Assembly (NCBI GenBank): GCA_008973525.1
Contig: WACJ01000318.1
Span: 248,001-312,000 of the forward strand
Origin: Stenopsyche tienmushanensis
Lineage: Eukaryota > Arthropoda > Insecta > Trichoptera > Stenopsychidae
DNA: 64,000 nt
Direction of reading: 5' to 3'
The notes under the pieces were generated by a model. That model was given only the letters and a program-made list of their open reading frames with translations. It was not told the origin of the DNA and ran no database searches. Shown here one piece after another: positions 24,901 to 35,021 of the stretch. The first letter of the stretch is position 1; every line of letters begins with the position of its first letter. The position numbers were made by a program, and so were the translations under genes.

Positions 24901-27900
24901 CACCCAATAAAAGTATATAAATTTACTAGAAAACTATGTACCTTTTTCTCATAACTGCAAGTCTATAATTGATGTGATTCCAAAGTGCTCCCATTATTCC
25001 ACCGAATGCACCAAAGGCAACAAATAAAGGCAATTCATAAATCTCATACGGAAATGACTGCATTTTTCCCAAATTTAATAAACCTTCAATTCAAAATAGA
25101 TGAATATAAAATACAGATATAATAGAAATCATAAAAATAAAGTGACTTCATAAAACTTCACCTGGATTACTCAAATCTCCAGGATGACCCTGATATGTAG
25201 AAAGGATAAGATTGAGTGTAAACGTTGAAACAACGGAAGCAAAAAATATTCTCCACGTTAAGCCTTGATTCCAAAAACTTGCACCTTCTTCGAGGGAGAA
25301 TAGAACTCCGCCTATATTGCATAATTTGTTATTTAATGGAGATTGAACCAAAAAAGAAAATTAGTAAAATATTACTGTAATAAAAATATATTGACCCACT
25401 GGTGCTCCGAACGCTGCTGAAACTCCAGCAGCGGCCCCACCGGAAACAAAATCTCGCTTCTCGTGATCCTCTCTGAAGTAATCGAAGATTCTCATATCCT
25501 TTTTAAGCGTCGTGCTTTTACCTTGAGATATTCCCGCAGCTATTACGGCACCACTGTGTATCATCGGTCCTTCCTATTAAAATTTCAGCAAAAAGAGGCA
25601 TAAAATAAATTATTTTGTTAATAACGATATTCGATAATATACAATAATAACGCACCTTTCCACCGGCGAGACCTCCAACAACCGTGGTGATAATACCAAC
25701 ACATTTTACGAGAAGTGTCTTGATTCTCACAACTCTGGGAATCTTCACGCCGTTCAAATAGCATTTAACTTGAGGGATACCACTTCCACCTGCAACAGGC
25801 TGAAGTCACACATAATATCTATCAAATAACAACTCTTCTGAGTACCGCAAATATAAATTACAACAAATGAAAACTGCGCCCGAACCTCGACATAAGCCAC
25901 TAACGTTGCTCCTATCAAAACGGGTATAATATTCGAACACACCCATAACAAATAGGGTATGTATAACTTATCTTCCATAACATACTTATCAACATCTGGC
26001 AATAGAGTCAAGGACTTTTAGTATTAATTTATGGACTAAAAATAAACACAAAATTGAGAATCATTTAACGCGTTTGTCGCCCATCATGTATAGGCAAAAA
26101 AGGAACGAAGTTTTATTGCAATCTGATGAACGGAATGGCAGCGCATTTCGAACGAACAAAACCCAATTCATTTTTATATATTAAGATGCTGTCTAATCCC
26201 TATTGTCTTTGTTAACGCTTAAGCATTGGGTTGTTCCCCAGCCGGCTTATGCGGGCTAGGAACGGTCAACTTATGCCACGTTCGAATATTGATAATAGAT
26301 TATGATTCAAGATTACTGGATGTTCCAATTTCTCACAGGGCACAGTTGGTTTAGGGACTTTGCTTTTCAGGTTTGAACTTTCTCCGATTTTGGAGTGTCC
26401 GTGCGGAGATCTATTCATGGACGCAGGCGATATTCTGTGGATACGATTAGGCATGGAGTCATGTCGGCGATTCGAAAAGTGGACCGGTTGGACACACAGC
26501 CTTTGTGGATACTCTGTCCTCGTTTAGGGCGTTTTGCGGCATTTTCGGTGATAAATGCATACCCAGGGCCTTCTATAGTCTGTACGATCATGCAAGCACC
26601 TCCGCGAACCGATTCCACATTGTCCTTATTCCCCCGAACTAGCACCCTGCGATTTATATATTTTTTCTCTATTCAAGAGAGACCTCAAGGGCGATCATTA
26701 CACCTCGGATGATGAAGTGAAGGCAGCTTTAACGTACTTTTTGCCCAATCTTGCTATTTGTTTTTGTTCGCGCTCTACAAGCATGTGCGTATTAGTTTTC
26801 AGTCTATCCTCGTGCTACCTTCTTTTTGCATTATACAGTGCTGATATCTAAACACCACATTTGAATGAGTCATTATTGTTTTTTCTAATTCTATTTAACC
26901 TCACAGAAGAATACCCGACTATGAAGTGGCGACGTACGTGTTAAATGTAGTATATAAAATTAACAACCAATAAAAGGATACATTTCTTTAAACCAAAATA
27001 TTTAATACTTGATAATTCTTCTATGGCAATGTTAATAATACATGCAATAATTGCAGTTAATACACCGATCCAGGAAAATATTAACCATCTAGCTAAATTT
27101 TTCCTCACTATAAATTTATATCCTCGCGTTCTTTCTTCGTCTAATAATAAATGATTTTCGCAAGTATCATAATCGAGACTCTAAAATGAAACAAAAAAAT
27201 AATTAATAATGCGTTATAATGTGTTGGCGGACACGTCTGCATTATTCAATCATTTTTCATACCAAAAATGACACACAATGCAGACGTGTCCGTCAACACA
27301 TTAATAAGATAATTCAACAACAATTTATTATCGATTTTAAGCTATTTATTTATTATTCACATCCTTTTTAAATATCTTACCTCATACTTAGTAGAAAGAA
27401 TATTCAAAGATCCTGGCTCGATACTGCCCATAACTCTTCTGGGATACGAATTATGAATATTATTTCCATTCCTTTCATTGAAAGATATTATATTCTAAAA
27501 TTGGTAATAAAATTGCATCATTAAATTAGTATTAAAAGTAATAAATGTTTCATAGCAACCTTTCGTTATCGAAAGATCTGTTACAGACAAAAATCTGATT
27601 CATCGGGAAATTATGTATGTATGACAAAAAGCTATTTATTATGTGCAATAAAATAAATAAGACTATTTGCATCGTGTGCATAAAAATTGCGCTAATTATG
27701 CATATTTACTAATAACGATGTTTCACAAATTTCCATGACACATTTATGTAAATTAATTCCAAACTTTAAGCATATTTATATTCATATATGCGATATGTGA
27801 TTTCTTATCTGCGCCATATAAAGTTGCGAAGCATAATAAAATGAGCGTTTAACAAATTATCACTCTGATTATACCCTAAATCTAGTCGGACTTCCGCCTT

Positions 27901-28030
27901 CTATGTTAACTTCAGGTACATTTTCGGTGGGAATCAATAGATCTGTATCATTTTCAAAGTTGTGTATAGATTTTATCGATTCTTGATCGCTAAAGGAGCT
28001 CGATGCAGAGTGAGGATTTTTTCCAGCCAT
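21992..28030 (-). CDS. ClC-b: CLC-7 type H+/Cl- exchange transporter, complete, 798 aa
   Basis: Exons: 28030-27875, 27494-27381, 27180-26994, 25995-25886, 25799-25656, 25573-25396, 25311-25162, 25083-24942, 23634-23496, 23423-23160, 23090-22911, 22843-22634, 22556-22389, 22318-22157, 22084-21992. All phases agree; 798 codons and a TAA, close to the usual ~800. The N-terminus has an acidic dileucine-like sorting signal (DTDLLIP). Transporter motifs are [15 protein letters not shown] (gating glutamate), [12 protein letters not shown] (proton glutamate), [11 protein letters not shown] and [19 protein letters not shown]. Two CBS domains form the last third ([29 protein letters not shown]). The YESLDYD segment and exchanger glutamates point to CLC-7 rather than a plasma-membrane channel. 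CLC-7 exchanges 2 Cl- for 1 H+ in lysosomes and pairs with OSTM1 in mammals. The 23635-24941 intron holds a mosaic mariner. Confidence 0.97.
23726..24907 (-). mobile_element. Mosaic mariner B in a CLC intron
   Basis: The ends TTGGGTATGTGAATAAGTT and AACTTATTCACACACCCAA are inverted repeats. Inside, from the left, the minus strand carries mauritiana-type transposase C-terminus ([13 protein letters not shown], third Asp block) and the LIPTKWDQ-like segment near 23900-23960. The centre and right (about 24080-24720) instead hold other repeats: a fragment related to 3650-3775, and part of the dispersed repeat R ([12 protein letters not shown] on the minus strand). The N-terminal transposase domain is missing. 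Confidence 0.7.
26230..26710 (+). repeat. Dispersed repeat R, copy 1 (CLC intron 3)
   Basis: It shares with 63480-63805 (reversed) a ~350-bp stretch that includes AGCCGGCTTATGCGGG, a CTCCGATTTTGGAGTGTCCG-like core, and the phrase ACCGGTTGGACACACAG. The minus-strand frame has [14 protein letters not shown] where the other copy has [14 protein letters not shown], so the family may once have been coding. I cannot assign it to a known transposon. Confidence 0.6.
27218..27302. repeat. 26-bp inverted repeat (hairpin) in CLC intron 2
   Basis: Arms 27218-27243 and 27277-27302 are reverse complements with one mismatch; the core is GTTGGCGGACACGTCTGC. The 33-base loop is AT-rich. It lies in the intron between CLC exons 2 and 3. 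A tiny foldback transposon, or a structured RNA element in the pre-mRNA, would both fit. Confidence 0.7.
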
Positions 28031-29040
28031 CGTCGCAAGTTATCCTAAAAAACACCAACGATTTATCTCAGTAACGCACAGATAAAATAAGTTACAATGT
28101 AGGTACACAAAAAATCATGTTTATTAAGCTTGTAATGTACCTTTTTTTTACAACAAAAGATAAGAAAAACTCATTTAAGTAATGGAAAAATATAGCACAG
28201 GTAAATATTTAATCTAATAATATGGTTATAAAAGCAGTGCGCTGCCGTATGCTTGCATAAATATAATTTATTAAGTAGAATGGTAGATTATTTTCATTGT
28301 ATATTTGGGCATACATTATGGGGACCAAGCAAAAAGTATTCATATATTTTAAGATGTTATGTTTGAACTCAGTTCGTGTCCAGACACAATGATGCATTAA
28401 AATCCGTAATCGAATCATGGCAAACAATCGAGGAATCATCACAAATACTAAAATCAACATGGACTACTGTGAATAGCTGAAATGCATTTTAAATCGTTGG
28501 AAAGTTTTAACCAAAAATGAATTGAATAACTACCAAAGCAACGGTTTTTGTTATTAATAAATATACACGAATACTCTTTGGTCCTCATAATATATAAACG
28601 GCATAGAACAAAATCTGTAGACCAAATTAAAAACAGGCAACGGGTCATAGTTTGCCGCTCCCTGATCAACAATGTAGACTACAGACTTTTATGATCCAAA
28701 AACAATATCGTTTTTTAATAAACAAATTCAAAATTTGTGGGATTATTCAACGAATCAATAGAATTGCATGCATTAGAAAAACATTCCTGGTATACTATAA
28801 TCTGTGTCTACATCTGTAATGACCCAAATAACTCATAGCACTGACGAAACAACTATCACGTTTATATAATATAATAATATCATGCATAAAATTAAAACTA
28901 TGCGCCAATAATAAAAACGTGAATTTGATAACGGAATATAATTTTTATATTTAAAATTAACGGCAGTTCCATCTTACAATAATATTATTAAAATAGAAAA
29001 AATTGCATTGCCTTCGTCATTATATCAAGCTTGAAATCAT
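28031..29040. other. 5' flank of the CLC gene, no other gene seen
   Basis: AT-rich with no conserved reading frame. The CLC promoter and 5' UTR should lie in its left part. Confidence 0.4.
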
Positions 29041-29599
29041 TAGGTGTGTGAATAAGTTTTCGCCGTTTATCAAGTCAATTAAAGTATTTCCCAAAGCTAG
29101 TCATTTGAATTCCACACCAAAAAAACAACATCTTTTGAGACTATCCGAGAGTCGAAGTGAAGTGTGCTACTCAGCACAATTGAGAAAGATCAATGTCGGG
29201 GGAGTTATGGCGGATGGAGTACAACTTTCCATTTCATCGTTTTCAGGTAGGTTTTGACGGCTGATGCGACACGCTGTCTAGCGTTGTCATGCTGCAAAAT
29301 CACCTTGTCGTGTCTTTTGACATATTGTGGACGCTTAGTTCCTTCAATACTGGCTCAACGCATCAATTGCTTTCAGTAGAAATCTCCTGTGATAGTTTAG
29401 TTGGGTAGGAGCAGCTCATAATATCAACTGATCCAACCAAATACAGAGCATGAAATTGGAATCCATGGATATTCCGCTTTGGCGTCTTAATCCATGCTTG
29501 GGATTATCGTAGTATATTCACTTTTCATTATTAGTGATGATATGATGATTTTTTTAATATTATTCACACCTAGGTTCATACAAGTAACCCGTCCGTCCA

Positions 29600-29800
29600 A
29601 GGTGCATTTGGCTCCCAAACTATGGCAAAAGGCCTTGAACGCCGAAAATGCACCGGGGCTGGCCACCAAGTCCCTGTGGCCAAGAGGTCCAGAAAAAGGA
29701 CCTCTGCTACGGCACAGGAGAGCCTCTCTCTCAGCCTACATGCCCAAACACGACCACAGAACGTGATCCGCGTCTGTGAAAGAATCCCTGCACACCGAAC
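29600..29800 (-). repeat. Dispersed repeat R, copy 2 (inside mosaic mariner C)
   Basis: GCTGGCCACCAAGTCCCTGT and the following ~70 bases align with GAGTGGCCACAAGGTCTGTG and its flank in the 63.5-kb copy and the reversed 38.4- and 55.9-kb copies. The copy is clearly more diverged. Confidence 0.45.
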
Positions 29801-30069
29801 TATCTTTTAGTTTCATTTTTGCCAGGTATGCTGCAAAACAGCTATGCTCCGTCAGGAACTAGGAAGCCCAGTGATCGGGGTCAACCCATTTTAGCTTGAG
29901 ACGAGATGAGACTGAACCAAAGAAATTCTGCATGTAGCCACCGTGAGGCGACTCAGACCAACTGCGTTCTCAATCGGTAATTGCCGCATTCCTAGCCCAC
30001 ATTTTGGTCGAAATAGGATCCATAAGAATGCCACGTGCTTCCTCAGCTACTAAAGTGGAGTTATCAACT

Positions 30070-30780
30070 TTAATTGTTCTATGCGCCTTTTTCAGTTGCC
30101 TCATTACATTCAGGTCTATCAAGCAGGATTTTCCAGAGCATGGGCCCCAGAACAGATCCCTGTGGACATCCCATTGTCAGAGAGCGAGTGATAAGCTCAC
30201 CTCCAGCAGGTGCAAAAACAATTCTATTGTCAAAGAAGCTTCGTATTAATTTAATTATGTTATTAGGGATCTTATATTTATCCAGTTTGACAATAATCAT
30301 TGCCCACTAGGCATTGTCAAAAGCTCCCGAGAAATCAACAGAACCGCAATCGCATAGCGTTTGGTGGTTGAGTCTGTGATGGATAGCACACTAGAGATAG
30401 CATCAATGGTAGACTTCCCAGGTCTGAAGTCAAACTTTTTTCCGGATAGTGGACAGCTCCCTCAAGAGCAGTATTCATCCTATACACTATAGTTTTCTCC
30501 AGGAGTTTTCCTAGCGTGGGAAGCAACACTATGATCCGATATACCTTTGGGTCTTCTTGTTGATTGTTCGTCTTTGGTTTCGGAAGAACGGCGACCAGTC
30601 TTTGAAAAATGAAACAAAGAACGAGGTTGATCTGTCGAAAGGCCCTTTTGTGTGCTGGCGTATCTTTTAAGGGATCGTCATGGGGCAGCAGAGAATCTAA
30701 TAGATACTCCATGGACTCTCTCATGTCTATGGCTATTCTGTTGGTTCTGGGATTTTGTATTCCAGCTAGAATCTTGATTG
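30070..30780 (-). pseudogene. LINE reverse-transcriptase fragment (jockey/R1-like) inside mosaic mariner C
   Basis: On the minus strand: FQRLVAVLPKPKTNN, YRIIVLLPTLGKLLEKTI (fingers), then GRSTIDAI- and FSGAFDN-like degenerate pieces, and LDKYKIPNNIIKLIRSFF followed by MGCPQGSVLGPMLW. This is the canonical order of the LINE reverse-transcriptase domain up to the block before the catalytic YADD, which is absent. Stops and frameshifts make it inactive. Confidence 0.8.
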
Positions 30781-30925
30781 GCCCATTGGTAATAGCCTTA
30801 AAAGCATGCCCCCAAGAACCTTTCAGATACGATGTAAAAAATCTTTTCTCTTTTGCCGTTGGAGCAGCTGTATATATTATACTGCCGTCTGTGGTGAAAC
30901 GGCAGGAACTTATTCACACACCCAA

Positions 30926-32760
30926 TAAAATTGGAACATATGCAACAAAAAAAACACACACACAATGTCATCATTATAATGAATTATCAAAACATAGATA
31001 TTAATAATCCATTGCTTTCTTGTCATGTGAGGATTAAAAAACAATTAAGATTATAAAAAATATTTATATAGACTACAAAGCATGTGATTAAAATCTTGTG
31101 GACCAAGTCATATGATTATTATTCGTCGTTCTGCAGTGGACTGTTTGTGGCTGAACTATGATGATGATGATATAATTTATCAAAGAAATTAACGTAGATT
31201 CAAATGCTATAACTTTAAAACTAGCGGGTATTTATCGGAATAATTAGAAGAAAATGTGTATAATTAATTACCACATAATACAAATTAAAAGACTCACATA
31301 TAAGTCTCCCATTGCAAAATATTGTAGAAATGAGGGTTTATTTAGCTTTAAAAATGCATGAATGCATGCATACAATATTGCATTAAGACATAAGTAGTAA
31401 TATCCAAAGGTCCATTATTGTGGGATGAATAATCATGTGACTCAATAAATGATATTTTTCTATGGAAAAATAGCAAAACGGTCAAAAAATATTCTAACCT
31501 TAATGCTATTACAGTTGAGATTAATTATATTAAAATATCTTGCTCTACATTGATAGAAAGAGAAAGAAATGTGAAAGGTGTTTTGCAAAGTGACATTCCA
31601 ATGAACAAAAAAAAGCCATCGACACAACAGTGAAATGGGAGAGCATATAACGCATTAGCAGACATTAACTATCTATTAAATTTACTATCATACAGGGAGG
31701 GGGGAAATGATAACATTATAGTATACACGATAGGCACAATAAAATCTATTCAGAAAACATCAGAAACAATGCATTAAAACAATACCTGATCCGGTTGAAT
31801 ATTTAAAAGCGTACATCAGAATTTCAATCTTGGAGATACGATGAACATGTGGAAACAAAGGCTTCACTCCACATTGACTCAAGCAACAATTACGTCAGGC
31901 TGTGTATCGTATATTCGACAGTAAATGAGCCATTATAAGAGTATAAAAATAGTATTCATGACACAACTAAATCAATCGCACTAAAAAACATCCGATAGAA
32001 AACACTTCACCCAAAACACTATTCAGATGTGTCAGTGTCACTATCAAATCAATGCCTCTCAACATATGGGGTTTTTTTCTTCTGTCATTCTGTCATTGTC
32101 ACTGATAAAAAAAAATATAAAATTTATATTAAATATTAAAATTTATAACAAAGAGAAATAATTTTATGTACTAAAAATATACATTATTACAAAATAATTA
32201 AATATCTTTTTTTATTTGCAATTATTTCAATACTAAATTAATTATTTTTAGCACCAAATATATCGTATAATATTTAGAATTGCACAGCGTATTAAAACTT
32301 TATATAATTCGCGCAATTTATTTTATTAAATTGTTTTAATGCTTAAATTATAAATAAATACTTTTAAATCAAAATGTTTAAAAGCGTGATTTTAAATATT
32401 ACAAATTATAAATCGCACATTCGCAAGCAAAATATATTTGATTTATAATAATATATTTGAGTATTAAATAATTTCTGAATTTTAACGTCGAAAAAAAATT
32501 TGATGCTATAGTTTATTATTGCAGAGTTTAGGCCAAAATAATATACTGCTGTCACTAGCTTGAGGTTATAAATTCATCGAATATTTCTGTGCGTCAAACG
32601 AAATCATTAAACTGATATTTCTAATAAACAAAGCTCTGTATATTATATTGCTATGTCATTTTGTTATTAAATTTAAAGAATCAATGCCATCTGATTAGAT
32701 AATAAATATTCATTACATGATTTTTAACTACATTGATATTTCTTCTATTGTTTTATAGAG
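30926..32760. other. AT-rich intergenic region, no gene recognised
   Basis: No conserved frame is seen. A ~45-bp phrase at about 31130-31175 (GGACTGTTTGTGGCTGAACT followed by ATGATGATGATGATA) recurs at 47902-47940 and looks like a retroposon 3' tail. The 5' UTR of the small gene at 32773 probably begins near 32500-32750. Confidence 0.4.
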
Positions 32761-32772
32761 TCATCTGAAAAA

Positions 32773-33012
32773 ATGCTGAAAAAGATACCGAAAAAAAATG
32801 CAATCGACTGGCTTCACAAAGGATTTGTTTTGTCGTGCATCGGATTGACGCTATACGGCTGTGCGCACATAGGACACTTCTTTTATAATTATTACAGATA
32901 TGTTCAACCAGAACGCAAGGCCAAATTTGAAGCTTCACAACGATTGCTGCTGATGGAAGGAGCGTCGGATAAAACATTACTCCAGGATACCGCCGCCGAA
33001 GTAAAAATATAA
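32773..33012 (+). CDS. Small single-pass membrane protein, COX14-like
   Basis: A 79-residue ORF follows an intron-like acceptor (TGTTTTATAG at 32758) by 14 bases. It starts MLKKIPKK and has one hydrophobic helix (GFVLSCIGLTLYGCAHIGHF) and a basic, charged C-terminus (YYRYVQPERKAKFEASQRLL). Size, N-terminal position of the helix and the aromatic/basic stretch after it (HFFYNYYRY) resemble COX14, an inner-mitochondrial-membrane factor that couples COX1 synthesis to complex IV assembly. The resemblance is at the level of architecture and a few residues. It could be another small mitochondrial or ER membrane protein. Composition and the splice context argue that it is a real gene rather than chance. 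Confidence 0.65.
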   Translation: MLKKIPKKNAIDWLHKGFVLSCIGLTLYGCAHIGHFFYNYYRYVQPERKAKFEASQRLLLMEGASDKTLLQDTAAEVKI

Positions 33013-35021
33013 TGTATGAATAGAATTTTATAGTTGTTAGTTTTCATCGATATAAAATGAATGTTGCATTTAAAGCATGAAATATAAAAAAATGATTGTT
33101 TAATCATCGATATTTGTATTAATTTGTGTATTTTGCCCTCTTATCACAAAATATGTAAATATTTATATGTTAAATAAGCCTTTTTTTGGAACACAGACTA
33201 TTTTTGTATGAACTTCAAACCTCGTACAAAGTGGATTTGTATTACACGACATATTTGTGGAACCCTATGACCGTGTTATACAAGGCCTAGGCACATAGAG
33301 AAATATTATATCTATTATTGTTGTAATAGACTACCGATGTCTTCTTACAGAACAAGAATTCTAAGATAACAAGGACAAAAACCCATGAAATATTACAATG
33401 ATCTCAGAATAACTCTTACACATGCAACAATATACTTCAAATGTCACAAAACATTACCACAGTAATTTGTTAGACTCTTCAGTTGAAAATCATCCTCAGA
33501 TCGACAAATACAATGATAGATATTATTTTCAATTGAATAACAAGTGATCAATGCAATTATTTTGTTGGCCCAATATATTCATCCCGCAACCCTTAGGATC
33601 TACCCCCTCTACTTGCAGACAATATTCGATGGTTGCAAAGCCTGAACAGCATTAAAAACGGCTCGCTTCAACAATCAAAATTTATGAGCAGAATTTAAAA
33701 TTATCTTCTTATATACAAAAATGAATTTCTTGAAATGAATTTATCCGTATTTAATGTGCTACCATACCGTTCATTTGATTGCAGTAAAACTTTGTCAACT
33801 TACTGTTTACACTTGCGGGAATAACATAGGCATAGTAAAAATGTTGTTTGCGTATGCAGTTTATGCGGAACGTGGCGTTACAACGTATGAGAGGTAATCC
33901 ATATTTCCGCGCTACACTAAATGAAATAATTATCTTTAAAACGCATGCAGACATGTCAAAGGGATGAAGGTTATTCTATTATTTAACATGAACTGCGTCA
34001 ATGACAAAGATAACAAAACAGAAAAGTGGACTAATGAGAGATATTTACGTAGATAAATCGAGACCTAGACCTTGCGCGTAAAAATAGCTGGTTAATGTTG
34101 CTTTGTACAATACAATACACGCCAAGTAGATATCAATATAATAACTTGTGACAATTCAGAAACAGATGATGAAGACCACATGCCAGAAAGTCGTTTATTA
34201 CAAAATCATATTCGTGTTAAAAAAAAATGTGTATTCAAGTGAGTTTTTGTATAAATATATTTAAAATTCTTAAATAATACAATTGAGTTATATAACATAA
34301 AAAAAACAATATATACAATACATAGTTTTATTTTTTTGCATTTTTAAAACATTATATGGATAAGGTAAAGCAAAAGGCTATGGGATTATTCTTAATTGCT
34401 TTATGAATCAAAAATTCTAAAACAATGTTTAAACCTGCAAAATGTGCTAATTTGTTGAAGATCACTTGTGTGAAATTTATTTTTTTCCAAATAGTAGATT
34501 ATAAATTATTTTAACTGATGCAGATCCTTTGAAACACATCTATTTATTAAAAAAATAATAAATAAATCCAATTGTTTGTTTTTGTGGGGGAAATTCTGTA
34601 AAACTAATAAAGCTTCAACAAATTATTAATTTCCCATTAATATACAGTTAAATAAAATACGTCTTCAAGAACATATTTAACAAATTAACGTTAAAATTAT
34701 AATAATCTAAGAATATACAAAAATATTTCAGTTTCAATTCACTTCTATGAATTAATTTTAGTGATTTTGACAAATCATTTGTAACATTTTTTTGCATAAT
34801 CGATATAACATATGCAAATATAAATAATTAAGCAAACTCGTATTATGCACTCATCGATCGAAATTAAAAATATGTGAGCGCGGCATTATCAAGGTATATA
34901 TTTTCCAATTCAATGATCCTACTCTTAAATTAATCACAGCAACAGTGGTAGGTAAACCACATTTGAAAAAAAAAAATCAAATCAGTCCATTTTACAATAG
35001 ATAACTAGCTATGCTGTATAA
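33013..35021. other. AT-rich intergenic region with one Helitron-like repeat unit
   Basis: No protein-coding candidate is seen. One unit of the ~120-bp repeat lies at 33714-33850. The 3' UTR of RPC5 (minus strand) is expected at the right edge. Confidence 0.4.
33714..33850 (+). repeat. Helitron-like ~120-bp repeat, single unit
   Basis: Contains GTGCTACCATACCGTTCATT, AGTAAAACTTTGTCAACTTA and AACATAGGCATAGTA in the order found in the tandem copies at 37850-38095 and 61895-62110. Confidence 0.6.

Larger units (their letters stand above)
29041..30925 (-). mobile_element. Mosaic mariner C with embedded LINE and repeat R
   Basis: The left end GGTGTGTGAATAAGTTTTCG and right end GGAACTTATTCACACACCC are the same terminal inverted repeats as in mosaics A and B. 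From 29041 to about 29520 the minus strand is mauritiana-type transposase in order: C-terminus, LQHDNARQRVASAVKTYLK (second Asp block), and PWIPISCSVFGWIS. From about 29560 to 30780 it is replaced by a copy of repeat R and a LINE reverse-transcriptase fragment. Only a short piece next to the right terminus resembles mosaic B (GCCGTTGGAGCAGCTGT). Confidence 0.7.

Noticed and set aside
29494..29810. Plus-strand frames of 62-90 codons as a gene
   Set aside because: They fall inside mosaic mariner C and overlap a diverged copy of repeat R.
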